A stretch of DNA of 64,000 bases, taken from the NCBI GenBank assembly GCA_025463135.1, contig JAOAPY010000023.1, positions 1 to 64,000 of the forward strand. Reading direction: 5' to 3'. The notes beneath the pieces are model-generated. The model was not told the origin of the DNA and made no database searches. It saw only the letters and a list, made by a program, of their open reading frames with translations. Of the stretch, positions 34,735-43,620 are shown one piece after another. A program made the position numbers and the translations under genes. Position 1 is the first letter of the stretch, and each line of letters opens with the position of its first letter. Source of the DNA: Acidobacteriota bacterium (GTDB lineage Bacteria; Acidobacteriota; Blastocatellia; Pyrinomonadales; Pyrinomonadaceae).

Positions 34735-35511
34735 ATGAATCTGCTCATCCTGCACGGGATCATCCTATTTGCCTCCGCATTCGTGGCCGGGGCCATAAAC
34801 GCAATCGCCGGCGGCGGCACTCTGGTTACTTTTCCGGTGCTGATCTGGCTGGGTTTGGATCCAAAAATAGCAAATGCCACCAGCACGGTTGCGCTCTGGC
34901 CCGGCTTGTTCGGTGGACTCTATGGTTACCGCAGAGAGCTGGAAAATAGTTCGACGCTGCTGGTGCGGCTGGGCGCGATTAGTGTTCTTGGGGGAGCCGT
35001 AGGCGCCTGGTTGTTGATTGCAACTCCATCGCCGACCTTCGCGCGCATGGTTCCCTTTCTAATTCTTTTTGCCACGCTGCTTTTCATGGCCCAGGGCGCG
35101 ATCACACGCCGGCTGCAGCTACAGCCGATTGCCGCGGAGCCAAGGACTTCATGGTGGCTGGGGGCGCTTGTGTTTCAGTTCTGCTCCGCGATTTATGGAG
35201 GTTATTTTGGAGCCGGCAACGGCATTCTGATGCTGGCGGCGATGGGTTTGCTCGGCCTTCATGAGATCCATCGCGCCAATGGCATTAAGAATTTTCTGGG
35301 AATCTGTATTAACAGTGTTGCCGTCCTGAGTTTTTCGCTGACGCATCTGGTCGTTTGGCCTGACGCGCTGTTGATGGCCGTCGGAGCGTTGCTGGGCGGC
35401 TATTTCGGCGCCAGGATGGCGGTGCGAATCGGTCAGTTGATTGTCCGCCGCGCCATAGTAATGATCGGGTTTGTGATTACTTTTTTTATGCTGTGGAAAC
35501 TGTGGGGATAA
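34735..35511 (+). CDS. TauE/SafE-family membrane transporter
   Basis: 258 residues from ATG at 34735. About eight hydrophobic segments cover the length, with the family's N-terminal GAINAIAGGGTLVTFPVL motif and the second-repeat GGYFGARMAVRIG. The inner repeat FYGGYFGAGNGILM (here IYGGYFGAGNGILMLAAMGL) is conserved. Members export or import sulfite, sulfoacetate or other organosulfur anions across the inner membrane; the substrate is not predictable. The start lies directly after a dispersed repeat, and no strong ribosome-binding site is visible. Confidence 0.88.
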   Translation: MNLLILHGIILFASAFVAGAINAIAGGGTLVTFPVLIWLGLDPKIANATSTVALWPGLFGGLYGYRRELENSSTLLVRLGAISVLGGAVGAWLLIATPSPTFARMVPFLILFATLLFMAQGAITRRLQLQPIAAEPRTSWWLGALVFQFCSAIYGGYFGAGNGILMLAAMGLLGLHEIHRANGIKNFLGICINSVAVLSFSLTHLVVWPDALLMAVGALLGGYFGARMAVRIGQLIVRRAIVMIGFVITFFMLWKLWG

Positions 35512-35616
35512 CAGTCTGCATTCTCGAACTACACTGAAATTCGAAAACGCCTTCGGTGGAAAGAACCCGAGGTTCGCGATCAAGTGGTTCGCATAAATAT
35601 TCGGTGGATACTCAGC

Positions 35617-36225
35617 ATGAGCCGTAACAACAAACTCGCGCGCGCGTTCTACACTCGTTCGAACGTCCTGGTTGTAGCGCGCGAATTGTTGGGTAAGCTT
35701 CTGGTGGTGCCCACGGCCGATGGTACGCGTGTCTCAGGGATCATCGTGGAGACGGAGGCTTATCGGGGGCCGCGGGATCGAGCCTCGCATGCATATGGCG
35801 GACGCCGCACGAAAAGAACCGAAACAATGTACGGCCTGGGTGGCACCGCTTACGTTTACTTTGTCTACGGCATGTACAACCAGTTCAATGTGGTGACGAA
35901 TGTTCCCGAGACGCCCCACGCAATCCTGGTTCGCGGCCTTGAGCCGGTTGAAGGTCTCGAGTGGATGCGCAAGCGCCGCCCCGGGCAACCGGATTCGAAT
36001 TTAAGCAATGGCCCAGGCAAACTCTGTATGGCCCTGGGTATCGATCGCAGGCTGGACCGGGCTGACCTGCTTGGAAATGAGGTTTGGATTGAGGAAGGCA
36101 GCAGGGTTCCCGCCCGTCAGATAGCCACAGGACCTCGTATCGGTATCGATTATGCGGAAGAGTGGATTGACAAACCCTGGCGCTTTTGGATTCAGGGAAA
36201 TCGCTTCGTTAGTCGGAAGGGTTGA
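35617..36225 (+). CDS. mpg: DNA-3-methyladenine glycosylase (AAG/MPG family)
   Basis: 202 residues from ATG at 35617; an upstream in-frame GTG at 35584 is less likely. It excises 3-methyladenine and other alkylated or deaminated purines. Family signatures: LGKLLV, IVETEAYRGPRDRASHAYGG with the catalytic Glu, GTAYVYFVYGMYNQFNVVT and the substrate-pocket SNGPGKLCMALGID. Length is normal. Together with the alkyltransferase-like protein at 9.2 kb it is the second alkylation-damage gene in the window, though they are not linked. Confidence 0.93.
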   Translation: MSRNNKLARAFYTRSNVLVVARELLGKLLVVPTADGTRVSGIIVETEAYRGPRDRASHAYGGRRTKRTETMYGLGGTAYVYFVYGMYNQFNVVTNVPETPHAILVRGLEPVEGLEWMRKRRPGQPDSNLSNGPGKLCMALGIDRRLDRADLLGNEVWIEEGSRVPARQIATGPRIGIDYAEEWIDKPWRFWIQGNRFVSRKG

Positions 36226-36228
36226 AGT

Positions 36229-36280
36229 GGCAGGGGCGTCACGCCCGTGGGTGTCTCGTGGCACGGGCGTCCCGTGAACA
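36229..36280. repeat. Two CACGGGCGTC palindromes
   Basis: GGCAGGGGCGTCACGCCCGTG and GTGGCACGGGCGTCCCGTG lie side by side just after the glycosylase stop codon. Same family as 32161-32257. Confidence 0.7.
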
Positions 36281-36361
36281 GGCACCCAAGCTGTCTATCT
36301 TAAAGATCTATTTGGGTGGTCGCGATGACGTACCTTCATGCGCAGGATGCGCATGCCACAT

Positions 36362-36757
36362 TCAGTACTGAATGTCGTAGACCTTAATTTTGGAATTCAA
36401 GGTGGTGGCCCGCAACCCCAACAGTCGTGCCGCTCTCGCCTGATTACCCTCGGCCTGCTCGAGAGCGAGCTTGATCAGCGCGGTTTCAAATCGCTGGACC
36501 TCATCATAAAAATCGATTCCCTTGGCCAGGTCGAGTGTCTGTAAGCTGGCGGATTCATCAGCAAAAGCCTTATCACGAGCCAGAACCTGAGCTTCTCGCA
36601 TCAGTGACGAGGCCAGATCAACCAGACGACGCACGCGGCCTCCGCTTTCTTCGGCCGGCGCCAGTCTCAGATTAACAGCCTTGGTTGGCGAGCCCGACGT
36701 GTCTTTGTTGCGCCGGCGATTTATCGTCTCAACTAGTGCAGCTCGGTTGACGGCCAT
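36362..36757 (-). CDS. Small Fis-type helix-turn-helix protein
   Basis: 131 residues from ATG at 36757, with GGGGTG eight bases upstream; GTG at 36766 is an alternative. The C-terminal 45 residues (FETALIKLALEQAEGNQARAARLLGLRATTLNSKIK) match the Fis/NtrC-type HTH_8 domain. The N-terminal part is helical and charged, with no receiver or AAA+ domain, so it is a stand-alone DNA-binding protein, possibly nucleoid-associated or a truncated enhancer-binding protein. Located before tRNA-Leu on the same strand. Confidence 0.8.
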   Translation of the reverse strand: MAVNRAALVETINRRRNKDTSGSPTKAVNLRLAPAEESGGRVRRLVDLASSLMREAQVLARDKAFADESASLQTLDLAKGIDFYDEVQRFETALIKLALEQAEGNQARAARLLGLRATTLNSKIKVYDIQY

Positions 36758-36878
36758 TTCTTTCACCCCTTTTATCCTTGCTTGGTTCTAGTACGAAAAC
36801 ACCACCTGAATAAGTTCTGTGGCAGATTTAGTGTCGGCTTTTGTCCTTTTGGTTGGCTTGCGTTGTAACTAAACCAAG

Positions 36879-36908
36879 AAAAAGCGGGTCCCAACTACTG
36901 AGACCCGC
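36879..36908 (-). terminator. Intrinsic terminator of the tRNA-Leu gene
   Basis: On the minus strand GCGGGTC pairs with GACCCGC and is followed by TTTTTCTT. It lies about 47 bases after the tRNA 3' end. Confidence 0.85.
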
Positions 36909-36954
36909 CGACCAAACGATTTTTCGGAAGCTTATCCTGCTTCGCGTAAAGAGT

Positions 36955-37041
36955 TGGTGGGGATGAGAGGACTTGAACCTCCACGATGTCACCATCACAG
37001 GCTTCTGAGACCTGCGCGTCTGCCAGTTCCGCCACATCCCC
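36955..37041 (-). tRNA. tRNA-Leu, anticodon CAG
   Basis: An 87-nt class II tRNA. The acceptor stem GGGGATG/CATCCCC is perfect, discriminator A and the encoded CCA are present (complement of 36955-36957). The anticodon loop reads CTCAGAA, giving CAG, which decodes CUG. A long variable arm (TGATGGTGACATCGTG) and the T-loop GGTTCAAGTCC confirm Leu identity. Confidence 0.96.
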
Positions 37042-37144
37042 GTGACCATGGGAATATACGAACCGGGTCAAGGGGTGTCAAGGCGTTCTCAAATTTTGAT
37101 AGTGCTCCACTAAGGTGTTGCCAAAAAAGGGACGGTTCGAAGGC

Positions 37145-37278
37145 AATGAGGTCAGTACCACCTGCGGTAGCGGGTGGGCCTGCTCCAGAACAAGATCGCT
37201 GGGCAAACCAGATCCTCTCGGCGTTATTGCTGCTCCAACGACAACCCACCCGCTACCGCAGGTGGTACTGACCTCATT
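37145..37278. mobile_element. MITE-like element with 34-bp perfect terminal inverted repeats, copy 1
   Basis: The left end 37145-37178 begins AATGAGGTCAGTACCACCTG and is the exact reverse complement of 37245-37278. The 66-bp interior is closely similar, in reverse orientation, to that of the element at 51646-51778. No coding capacity and no clear target duplication. Confidence 0.85.
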
Positions 37279-37331
37279 CCTCGCAGTAACTTGCCGGGCA
37301 GTCATTTCTTTCTCAGTGCCTATCGCGAAAG

Positions 37332-37757
37332 CTAATACCGGTATTGACGGCGCATGTGTTGGCGCATCGGATAGCGTCGCACAAAAGCACGCTGGCTGTA
37401 CTCATGTCTTCGCTCCCAATAACGATTCATTTGGTAGCGCCGACTACTGTATTGGTAGCGATTCTGATCGTCATAACGTCTTCGCTCACGGATCCTCGGT
37501 CCCATAAACTGGACCCTGCTGCGCAGGACGTTTCTTCGTGGACCACGTCCGTCCCAGCGTCCGTCCCGCGCATCGTGACAATTAACGAATTTGCCGCATT
37601 TTCCATTCTGATAGAAATCGCGTCCGCGGCCCGCGCGGCCATTGCCTCGGCCATTGCCGCGACCCTGGGCAAATGCTGAAGTCGACATGAGGACTGCCAA
37701 CAGGACAGTGAAAATGGCGAGCCGGAAGTGACTGCGTAGGAATGTTGACCCTTTCAT
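37332..37757 (-). CDS. Secreted Arg-rich protein, unknown function
   Basis: 141 residues with a signal peptide (FRLAIFTVLLAVLMSTSAFA) and GGGAGG seven bases before the ATG. The mature chain is exceptionally basic: Gly/Arg/Asn repeats (GRGNGRGNGRAGRGRD) and then Tyr/Arg/Gln-rich units (RRYQMNRYWERRHEYSQR). Two Cys (GKCGKFVNCHDARDGRWDGRGPRR) may form a disulfide. No family is recognised. Such polycationic periplasmic proteins could bind nucleic acid or polyanionic polymers; this is speculation. Confidence 0.75.
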   Translation of the reverse strand: MKGSTFLRSHFRLAIFTVLLAVLMSTSAFAQGRGNGRGNGRAGRGRDFYQNGKCGKFVNCHDARDGRWDGRGPRRNVLRSRVQFMGPRIRERRRYDDQNRYQYSSRRYQMNRYWERRHEYSQRAFVRRYPMRQHMRRQYRY

Positions 37758-38047
37758 AAAAAAACCTCCCTGCCTGAAACTTGTATTCTATTGACCGCTG
37801 GGAAGAGTTGCTTTACTCAGGAAGTCATACAACCAATGTGCCAAGCGGTACGGGTTTCTTCACGGGGCTTTTTATACGCGACCGCCGCGATCATAACGCT
37901 ATCGCTACACCCTGGTGTACGGTAATGAGTAAGCTCCCTTTCTGCACAACGTCGTGCGCGGCTGTTCCACCGGATGCCGTGATACCATTGGCGGTGCTTT
38001 GATAATTTCAATTTTTTAAGACGCCCAGCGGATCCAGAGACCCTTGT

Positions 38048-38773
38048 ATGGCGGCTCGCACAAACGAACTAACAGCCTTGCGTAATCGATTTACAGAAGT
38101 ACGCGCCCGGATCGATGACTGCGCAGCGACGTGCCATCGTGCGCCTGATGAGATCACTCTGATTGCGGTGACCAAGACCCATCCGGTAGAGACATTAAGA
38201 ACGGCAATCAGCATCGGAACCAGGGACTTGGGCGAAAATCGGGTACAGGAGGCCGAGCCGAAGATCATTGAACTGGGACGAGACGCCGCTAACTGGCATT
38301 TGATTGGCCACCTGCAAGCAAACAAGGCACGTCGTGCCGTGAAACTCTTTGATCTAATTCATTCGGTCGACTCAGTCGAACTGGCGCAGCGGCTGGATCG
38401 TTTGTGTATGGAAGAAGATAGGGCGCAGTTGCCGATCCTGATTCAGGTTGATCTCGCCGGCGAAGAAACCAAGACGGGGGCCCGCGAATCAGAGCTGGAT
38501 GAGCTGGCCCAGGCGATTAGCGCCAGCCGGCATCTGCAATTGCGCGGACTGATGACCCTGCCTCCTTTCTTCACCGATGCTGAATTGGTGCGACCGTACT
38601 TCAAGCGCTTACGTGAACTACGCGACGTGTTGCAGGATCAGGGACTCTTTGGCGTTGCGCGTGGCGAGCTTTCCATGGGCATGACGCATGATTTTGAGAT
38701 CGCTATCGAAGAAGGCGCGACCATGTTGAGAATTGGTACCGCGCTGTTCGGAGAGCGCGAGGCGCAGACCTGA
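38048..38773 (+). CDS. yggS: YggS-type PLP-homeostasis protein
   Basis: 241 residues, normal for the family. A TIM-barrel-like PLP-binding fold of the alanine-racemase type; the PLP Lys is Lys43 in LIAVTKTHP. Other signatures: GENRVQEAEPK, WHLIGHLQANKARRAV, SVDSVELAQRLD, LSMGMTHDFEIAIEEGATMLRIGTALFG. It keeps PLP pools balanced and has no catalytic turnover known. Start ATG at 38048, three bases before yggT after its stop, the conserved yggS-yggT operon. Confidence 0.94.
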   Translation: MAARTNELTALRNRFTEVRARIDDCAATCHRAPDEITLIAVTKTHPVETLRTAISIGTRDLGENRVQEAEPKIIELGRDAANWHLIGHLQANKARRAVKLFDLIHSVDSVELAQRLDRLCMEEDRAQLPILIQVDLAGEETKTGARESELDELAQAISASRHLQLRGLMTLPPFFTDAELVRPYFKRLRELRDVLQDQGLFGVARGELSMGMTHDFEIAIEEGATMLRIGTALFGEREAQT

Positions 38774-38775
38774 AC

Positions 38776-39369
38776 ATGACTTATCTGATTATCGATCGCC
38801 TGAGTTACTTTTCGACCCGGATTGTCATCACGATAATCATCCTGATCGTGGGACTAATCGTCGCCCGCCTGCTAGCCGAGGTTGCCAACCTTAATTACTT
38901 TGGCTGGACCTACGTCACGATTCGACGTTTGACAGATCCGCTGATCGTGCCGGTACGCGGCGCTCTGCGAGGATTTCGGGTCGACCCAAAGTATGCGCCG
39001 CTGGTAACAATTCTGATTGCGATCCTGCTCGGCTGGTTGGCGATAAGATTGACGGATACGGTCCTGAGCACGATAGCGGGAGTAATGGGCGCCGTGCAGC
39101 AGGGGGCCGTCGCCCGCATCATCGGTCATTTGTTGTACGGCTTCCTCGCCATTTATGCGTTACTTATCTTTACCCGCATCGTTTTTTCGTGGGTCATGCT
39201 GAGTTATTCGAATCGCGTCATGCGTTTCCTCTTCCGCACGACCGAGCCTCTACTCGGTCCATTGCGGCGCGTGATTCCTCCGGTAGGTATGTTTGATATC
39301 TCAGCCTTCGTAGCATTCATTGTCATCTGGGTATTTCAGGCAGCAATTCAGGGGACGCTCTTGCGTTAG
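38776..39369 (+). CDS. yggT: YggT-family membrane protein
   Basis: 197 residues with two YggT repeats: each has hydrophobic helices and the pair RRLTDPLIVPVRGALRG (about 52-68) and FRTTEPLLGPLRRVIPPVG (about 155-173), matching the family's TEPxLxPxRRxIPP signature. Four to five membrane helices are visible. It sits two bases after yggS. The family is linked to osmotic tolerance and cell-division-proximal functions; the biochemical role is unknown. Confidence 0.88.
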   Translation: MTYLIIDRLSYFSTRIVITIIILIVGLIVARLLAEVANLNYFGWTYVTIRRLTDPLIVPVRGALRGFRVDPKYAPLVTILIAILLGWLAIRLTDTVLSTIAGVMGAVQQGAVARIIGHLLYGFLAIYALLIFTRIVFSWVMLSYSNRVMRFLFRTTEPLLGPLRRVIPPVGMFDISAFVAFIVIWVFQAAIQGTLLR

Positions 39370-39428
39370 CTAATTGATGCGAAGAAGCTCGAGTTCCAGC
39401 GAGGCTGCGCTTCAGACCGACGAGATTC

Positions 39429-39508
39429 CTTTGCGTGCTTTGCGTCTTTGCGGGAGGCTCTTCAATGGCGACAAAAGAATTTCCCGCAGAGGCGCAAAGC
39501 ACGCAAAG
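39429..39508. repeat. CTTTGCG hairpin
   Basis: CTTTGCGTGCTTTGCGTC plus TTTGCGGGA at 39429-39455 pairs with 39482-39508 with few mismatches, around a 26-nt loop. Units are spaced 7-9 bp. Confidence 0.8.
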
Positions 39509-39691
39509 AAAGCTCGATTCAAAACTTGACTCACTTGCATCAAGTCTTGCGCTAGTTTCGAAACGAGCAAGCAACAAGAGAATATCAGTGTTTGGCGGGG
39601 TCACAATTAATCTGACGTTTCATGAGTATTCCCCACCTTGAAGCGGGGACAGGGTCCCCTTCCCGACTGTCCGGTGCTAACCAGACCTCTT

Positions 39692-39838
39692 CCCTCTTTG
39701 GCCTTTGCTCTTAGGCCTTTGCTCTTACGTTTTTCCTCTTAGGCCTTTGCTCTTAGGCCTTTGCTCTTACGTTTTTCCTCTTAGGCCTTTGCCCTTAGCT
39801 CTTAAAATTCGCAATTCGAAATTCGCAATCCGAAATTC
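39692..39838. repeat. GGCCTTTGCTCTTA and AATTCGCA arrays
   Basis: At least six 14-bp units GGCCTTTGCTCTTA, with a TCTTACGTTTTTCC variant, each two heptamers long, are followed by AATTCGC/AATCCGA heptamers that run up to the stop codon of the downstream minus-strand gene. Only one arm of each family is present here. Confidence 0.7.
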
Positions 39839-39839
39839 T

Positions 39840-42800
39840 CTACTGACATTCACCATTATTGTGCGTCACCACGGAACTGAACCGCTGTTGATATTCCGCG
39901 GCGGTGATGAACGAGCAAACTATCGAGTGCTGTTTGGTCACGTCGCGCAACGGTGCGCTGTTCACCTGGCCCAACCAGAAAAGAAATCCGGGCATGTCCG
40001 CATTGCGTCGCAGGTAGCCCGCATAAGCAGTGAACACAAACGCGCGATTGTATTCGGCATCGATGAAGGCGCGGTTGTTAATGGGATTGGTCGCGTTGTC
40101 GTCCGCCAGGCGATAAATCACATTCGCGCGTCCGGCCGTGACATTGCTGCCCTGGTTGTAAAGATCGATTAACGCCTGGCGCTGCCCGACCAGATTCACA
40201 CCAATGTCGTTCGACAGTGTGGCCAGCACGGCATCTACGAAGGCAGGTCCGTCGAGAGTCAGCGGATACCTCGTGAGAAATTCCAACCGCTGCACAAAGG
40301 CATTCGCAAAGTCCAACTGTTGCTGTGCCAACTGAGCCCCACCGCGCACACGCACGCGGTCCCTCATGAAAGGCAAATACAACGGCACTTTCTTTTCTTC
40401 GTTGGGATGCGCCGGATCGGGATTTGGATTCGGGAATGGCTGGCTATTGCCAAAACTTTCACGATAGACGCGATAGACATAAGCGCCGGTCTGCTGGAAC
40501 TCCGGTTCAAAATAAAAAGCGTCCGAGACAGTCACGCGCTTGCTGTTAATGCAGTTCTGATCGGCGCCACACTGTGTAATGGTATTGGTCCAGAACGCGA
40601 CGCCGGCGCTATCGCCCTCACGCGCAAGAAAGTCATGATAGTGCTGCCGCACAAAGATGTTCGCGTCATCGATGGGATTAATAATCGGCGGGTTGGCCGT
40701 GTCGTCATCAGTGATCGTCAGCGTAGCCGCGGCAGGACTTCCCAACCCACCACCAATCGGGTTACTCAGAATCAAATTGAAGTTTTCATCGCCTTCGACG
40801 TAAGCGTCTTCCGAGAGCAGCACTCTAAAGGTCTTACTAACTTCACCAGCGGCGAACTTAACTGTGCCGCCGCCAAGTGTGTAATCAGTGCGCTGGATGG
40901 CAGTACCGTCGCTGGTCGTATAATCAACAGTCGTTTCCCCGGTCGTATCTCCCAGACGGTTCAAGGTGATCGTAACGAAAGTGCACTCTTCGGGCGCGCT
41001 GTAGTTTGAACTGCTGAACTGCACAACCGTCGGCTGTGGATCACTGACCTTCGTTACGAAAGCGTCTTCGGCAACAGCCTTGGTCCCCTGAAACGGATTG
41101 AGCGTCGGGAAGTTCGTCGAGGCGGTGATCCCCGCGACATAGGCACTGCCCGCGGCATCCGCCGCCACGCCATTAGCACTATCAGAATTGCTGCCGCCCA
41201 GGTACGTCGAATAGATAAGCCCGGTGCCTGCGACGTTGAACTTTGAAAGAAATGCGTCGGCGGTTCCGCCGCCGTAAGTTCCCTGAACAGGATTGAGCAA
41301 CGGAAAGTTTGTGGAAACAGTGCCGCCCGTAACATAGGCATGAGCAGCAGAGTCGAGGGCGATGTCATTACCGACGTCGTTACTGATGCCGCCGAGGTAA
41401 CTCGAAAATATCAGGGCTGTGCCCGACGTGTTGATTTTTGAAACAAAAGCATCGCCGCCGCCGCCATAAAAACTCTGAAATGGATTCACGGTGGGAAAGT
41501 TTGTCGAAGCCGTACTGCCTGTCAGGTAGCAATTGCCGTTTGCATCCACGGCGATAGCCTGCGCCACATCGTTGTCGCCACCGCCGAGGTAGGTTGAAAA
41601 AATGAATGCCGTACCCGCTGCGTTTATCTTTGTGATAAATGCGTCGCCATCGGGAAAACCACCACCAAACGTGTTCTGGATCGGATTGACCAGGGGAAAG
41701 TTCGTCGAACTTGTCTCACCCGTCACATAAGCATTGCCAATCGAATCCACTGCGATGCCCAGCCCGGCGTCAAAGCCGGTACCGCCGCTGCCGCCGAGAT
41801 AAGTCGAATAGACCAGGCCAAGACCGTTGGCGCTGAACTTCGTAACAAAAGCGTCGGCGTTCGCGCCGCCGCTGAAAGTACCCTGCACAGCATTGACTAC
41901 GGGAAAGTTTGCCGAGGTAGTGCGTCCCGTAACGTAGGCCTTCCCAGTCGAGTCGACATCGATGCCATGTGCGGCATCAAAAAGGCTGCCGCCAAGATAG
42001 GTGGAGTAAAAAAGCGCTGACCCCGAAGCATTTAATTTGGTTACGAAGCCATCAGACGCGCCGCCGCCATAGGTGCTTTGAAAGGCATTGGCAGTTGGAA
42101 AGTTTAGCGACGTGGTCTCTCCGCTAAGGTAAACGTTTCCGGCGGCGTCCACTGCCAGCCGGCCGCATTTGTCGTCACCTCCGCCGCCCAGGTAGGTCGA
42201 ATAGATTAGTGCCGTGCCGGAGGCATTGATCTTTGTAACGAAGGCATCGCGCGCGCCGAAAAAATTTCCGCCACCGAACGTTCCCTGGAAAGCGTTCGCC
42301 ACCGGAAAGTTGACTGAGCTGGTGTTCCCGCAAATGTATGCGTTGCCCGCGGAATCGGTCTTGATGTCCCGAGCTTCATCCGTGCCGCCGCCGCCGAGAT
42401 AGCTGGAATAGACCAGCGTCGGATCGATGACGAGTGGGCGGTCGGTGTCATATTCACCGATCGCAAATCCGACTTCACCGTCTGCAGTGATCGTGTAGTT
42501 GCCAGCGATGGTCCGCCGCGCCCCGCTGACTTCCTGATAAATCACCGGCCGAGGTTGCCGCATCGTGGTCTTTCCAACCGCGAGCAGGAGGTCGCCCTTC
42601 GTACCAACCGTCACTTTGCCGGCGCCGGCGAATCGCATTTTCACCGCGTGCGGATCGCCGCCCGGCGCGACGACCAGGTCGTATTCCAATTGCCGCTGGT
42701 TACCGTAATAGACTAAGTCAATGCCTGGATAAACTCCCTCATAACGTACGCGGCTAAAGGTGGGAATGTCTGTGCGCCACCCCGCGGGATCGTTCCCAAC

Positions 42801-43412
42801 GAAATAATTGACCGAGCCGTGAAGTTGGTCCAGGCCTTCAGCCCTGGCCTTCGCATTTGCATCGACAAACTGAAGACGCAGCGCCGATTGCTGATCGCAG
42901 ATTGGCGAATGAGGACGTGCCGAATTCGGCTTTCGGATTTCGGATTGCGAATTCTTAGAGTCCGCTGTCGCTTCATTCAGCGAGCCGCAATCTGAATTCT
43001 GCAATTGTAACGTTGCTTCCGCTGCTTTTAGAAAAAGCGTATAGCCCGCACCTCGCGTCAGAAAATTCACAGACTTATCAGTCTGGCCACGATTAGCTTC
43101 GAACCCTAATTCCATTTGGCCGTACGCGGCTGACGCCGTGGCACGGGCGTCCCGTCCGTGGACCGACGGAAGCACTTGTTCCGTGGCATGGGCGTCCCGC
43201 CCATGTACCGATGAGAGCACTTGTTCCGTGGCACGGGCGTCCCGCCCATGTACCGACGAGAGACCTCGCACTATCGAAGGAGACTCAACCTTAACCCACC
43301 CACCGTCACTCCGCACTGTCACGTACAGGCCTGTGCCTACGATGAGTAGAGAAAAAAGCCCGAGCGTAAGGTATTGAAAATATTGACGGTAAGTGCGGCT
43401 CGCAAATTTCAT
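39840..43412 (-). CDS. Secreted SBBP-repeat / Calx-beta / DUF4214 protein with repeat-derived N-terminal insert
   Basis: 1190 residues from ATG at 43412, with AAGGAGGG eight bases upstream and a signal helix (YLTLGLFSLLIVGTGLYV). Layout mirrors the gene at 244-4080: DUF7948-like region (FEANRGQTDKSVNFLTRG), about nine SBBP repeats with GNAYxxGxTxSxNFP cores, one Calx-beta domain (SNYSAPEECTFVTITLNR) and a C-terminal DUF4214 (FVRQHYHDFLAREGD, YLRRNADMPGFLFWLGQVN), ending HNNGECQ. Two insertions stand out: three 15-residue repeats of SVHGRDARATEQVL (about 49-95) encoded by the CACGGGCG palindrome, and a heptamer-derived KNSQSEIRKPNS stretch. Both interrupt otherwise conserved sequence in frame. 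Likely a surface or extracellular protein. Confidence 0.9.
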   Translation of the reverse strand: MKFASRTYRQYFQYLTLGLFSLLIVGTGLYVTVRSDGGWVKVESPSIVRGLSSVHGRDARATEQVLSSVHGRDAHATEQVLPSVHGRDARATASAAYGQMELGFEANRGQTDKSVNFLTRGAGYTLFLKAAEATLQLQNSDCGSLNEATADSKNSQSEIRKPNSARPHSPICDQQSALRLQFVDANAKARAEGLDQLHGSVNYFVGNDPAGWRTDIPTFSRVRYEGVYPGIDLVYYGNQRQLEYDLVVAPGGDPHAVKMRFAGAGKVTVGTKGDLLLAVGKTTMRQPRPVIYQEVSGARRTIAGNYTITADGEVGFAIGEYDTDRPLVIDPTLVYSSYLGGGGTDEARDIKTDSAGNAYICGNTSSVNFPVANAFQGTFGGGNFFGARDAFVTKINASGTALIYSTYLGGGGDDKCGRLAVDAAGNVYLSGETTSLNFPTANAFQSTYGGGASDGFVTKLNASGSALFYSTYLGGSLFDAAHGIDVDSTGKAYVTGRTTSANFPVVNAVQGTFSGGANADAFVTKFSANGLGLVYSTYLGGSGGTGFDAGLGIAVDSIGNAYVTGETSSTNFPLVNPIQNTFGGGFPDGDAFITKINAAGTAFIFSTYLGGGDNDVAQAIAVDANGNCYLTGSTASTNFPTVNPFQSFYGGGGDAFVSKINTSGTALIFSSYLGGISNDVGNDIALDSAAHAYVTGGTVSTNFPLLNPVQGTYGGGTADAFLSKFNVAGTGLIYSTYLGGSNSDSANGVAADAAGSAYVAGITASTNFPTLNPFQGTKAVAEDAFVTKVSDPQPTVVQFSSSNYSAPEECTFVTITLNRLGDTTGETTVDYTTSDGTAIQRTDYTLGGGTVKFAAGEVSKTFRVLLSEDAYVEGDENFNLILSNPIGGGLGSPAAATLTITDDDTANPPIINPIDDANIFVRQHYHDFLAREGDSAGVAFWTNTITQCGADQNCINSKRVTVSDAFYFEPEFQQTGAYVYRVYRESFGNSQPFPNPNPDPAHPNEEKKVPLYLPFMRDRVRVRGGAQLAQQQLDFANAFVQRLEFLTRYPLTLDGPAFVDAVLATLSNDIGVNLVGQRQALIDLYNQGSNVTAGRANVIYRLADDNATNPINNRAFIDAEYNRAFVFTAYAGYLRRNADMPGFLFWLGQVNSAPLRDVTKQHSIVCSFITAAEYQQRFSSVVTHNNGECQ
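43138..43265 (-). repeat. Three in-frame 45-bp REP copies inside a coding sequence
   Basis: Copies begin at 43138, 43183 and 43228, exactly 45 bp (15 codons) apart, each with GTGGCACGGGCGTCCCG or a close variant. In the minus frame each encodes VHGRDA(R/H)AT. Identical palindromes occur in intergenic DNA at 32.2 and 36.2 kb. Confidence 0.88.
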
Positions 43413-43570
43413 CACGGCTTCCCTCCTTGGAGTTGACCGCTGAATTCGCGAAGCCGGTCCGCACCTCTCCGGGATCCGCCAGCGGTTCTTTTTTCACGAT
43501 AGCACATTAGCCCGCCATCGTGAACGGAGAGGTTCACGGCCTAATGTCGAAATTTGGCGTTCGACGACTT

Positions 43571-43620
43571 GTTGTCGCTTGGTCGCTGCGACCTGTCGCA
43601 GCAAGCGTTCCGAAGAGGCC
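43571..43620 (+). repeat. Dispersed intergenic repeat, copy C
   Basis: A 50-bp partial copy, nearly identical to the reverse complement of part of 34621-34671: GGTCGCTGCGACCTGTCGCA then GCAAGCGTTCCGAAGAGGCC. Confidence 0.75.

Larger units (their letters stand above)
39370..39839. other. 470-bp intergenic region made mostly of heptamer repeats
   Basis: Convergent gap after yggT. It contains the CTTTGCG hairpin (39429-39508), a short GGGGACAGGGTCCCC palindrome near 39646, GGCCTTTGCTCTTA arrays (39692-39798) and an ATTGCGAATT-type array (39806-39838). Nothing coding was found. Confidence 0.6.
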
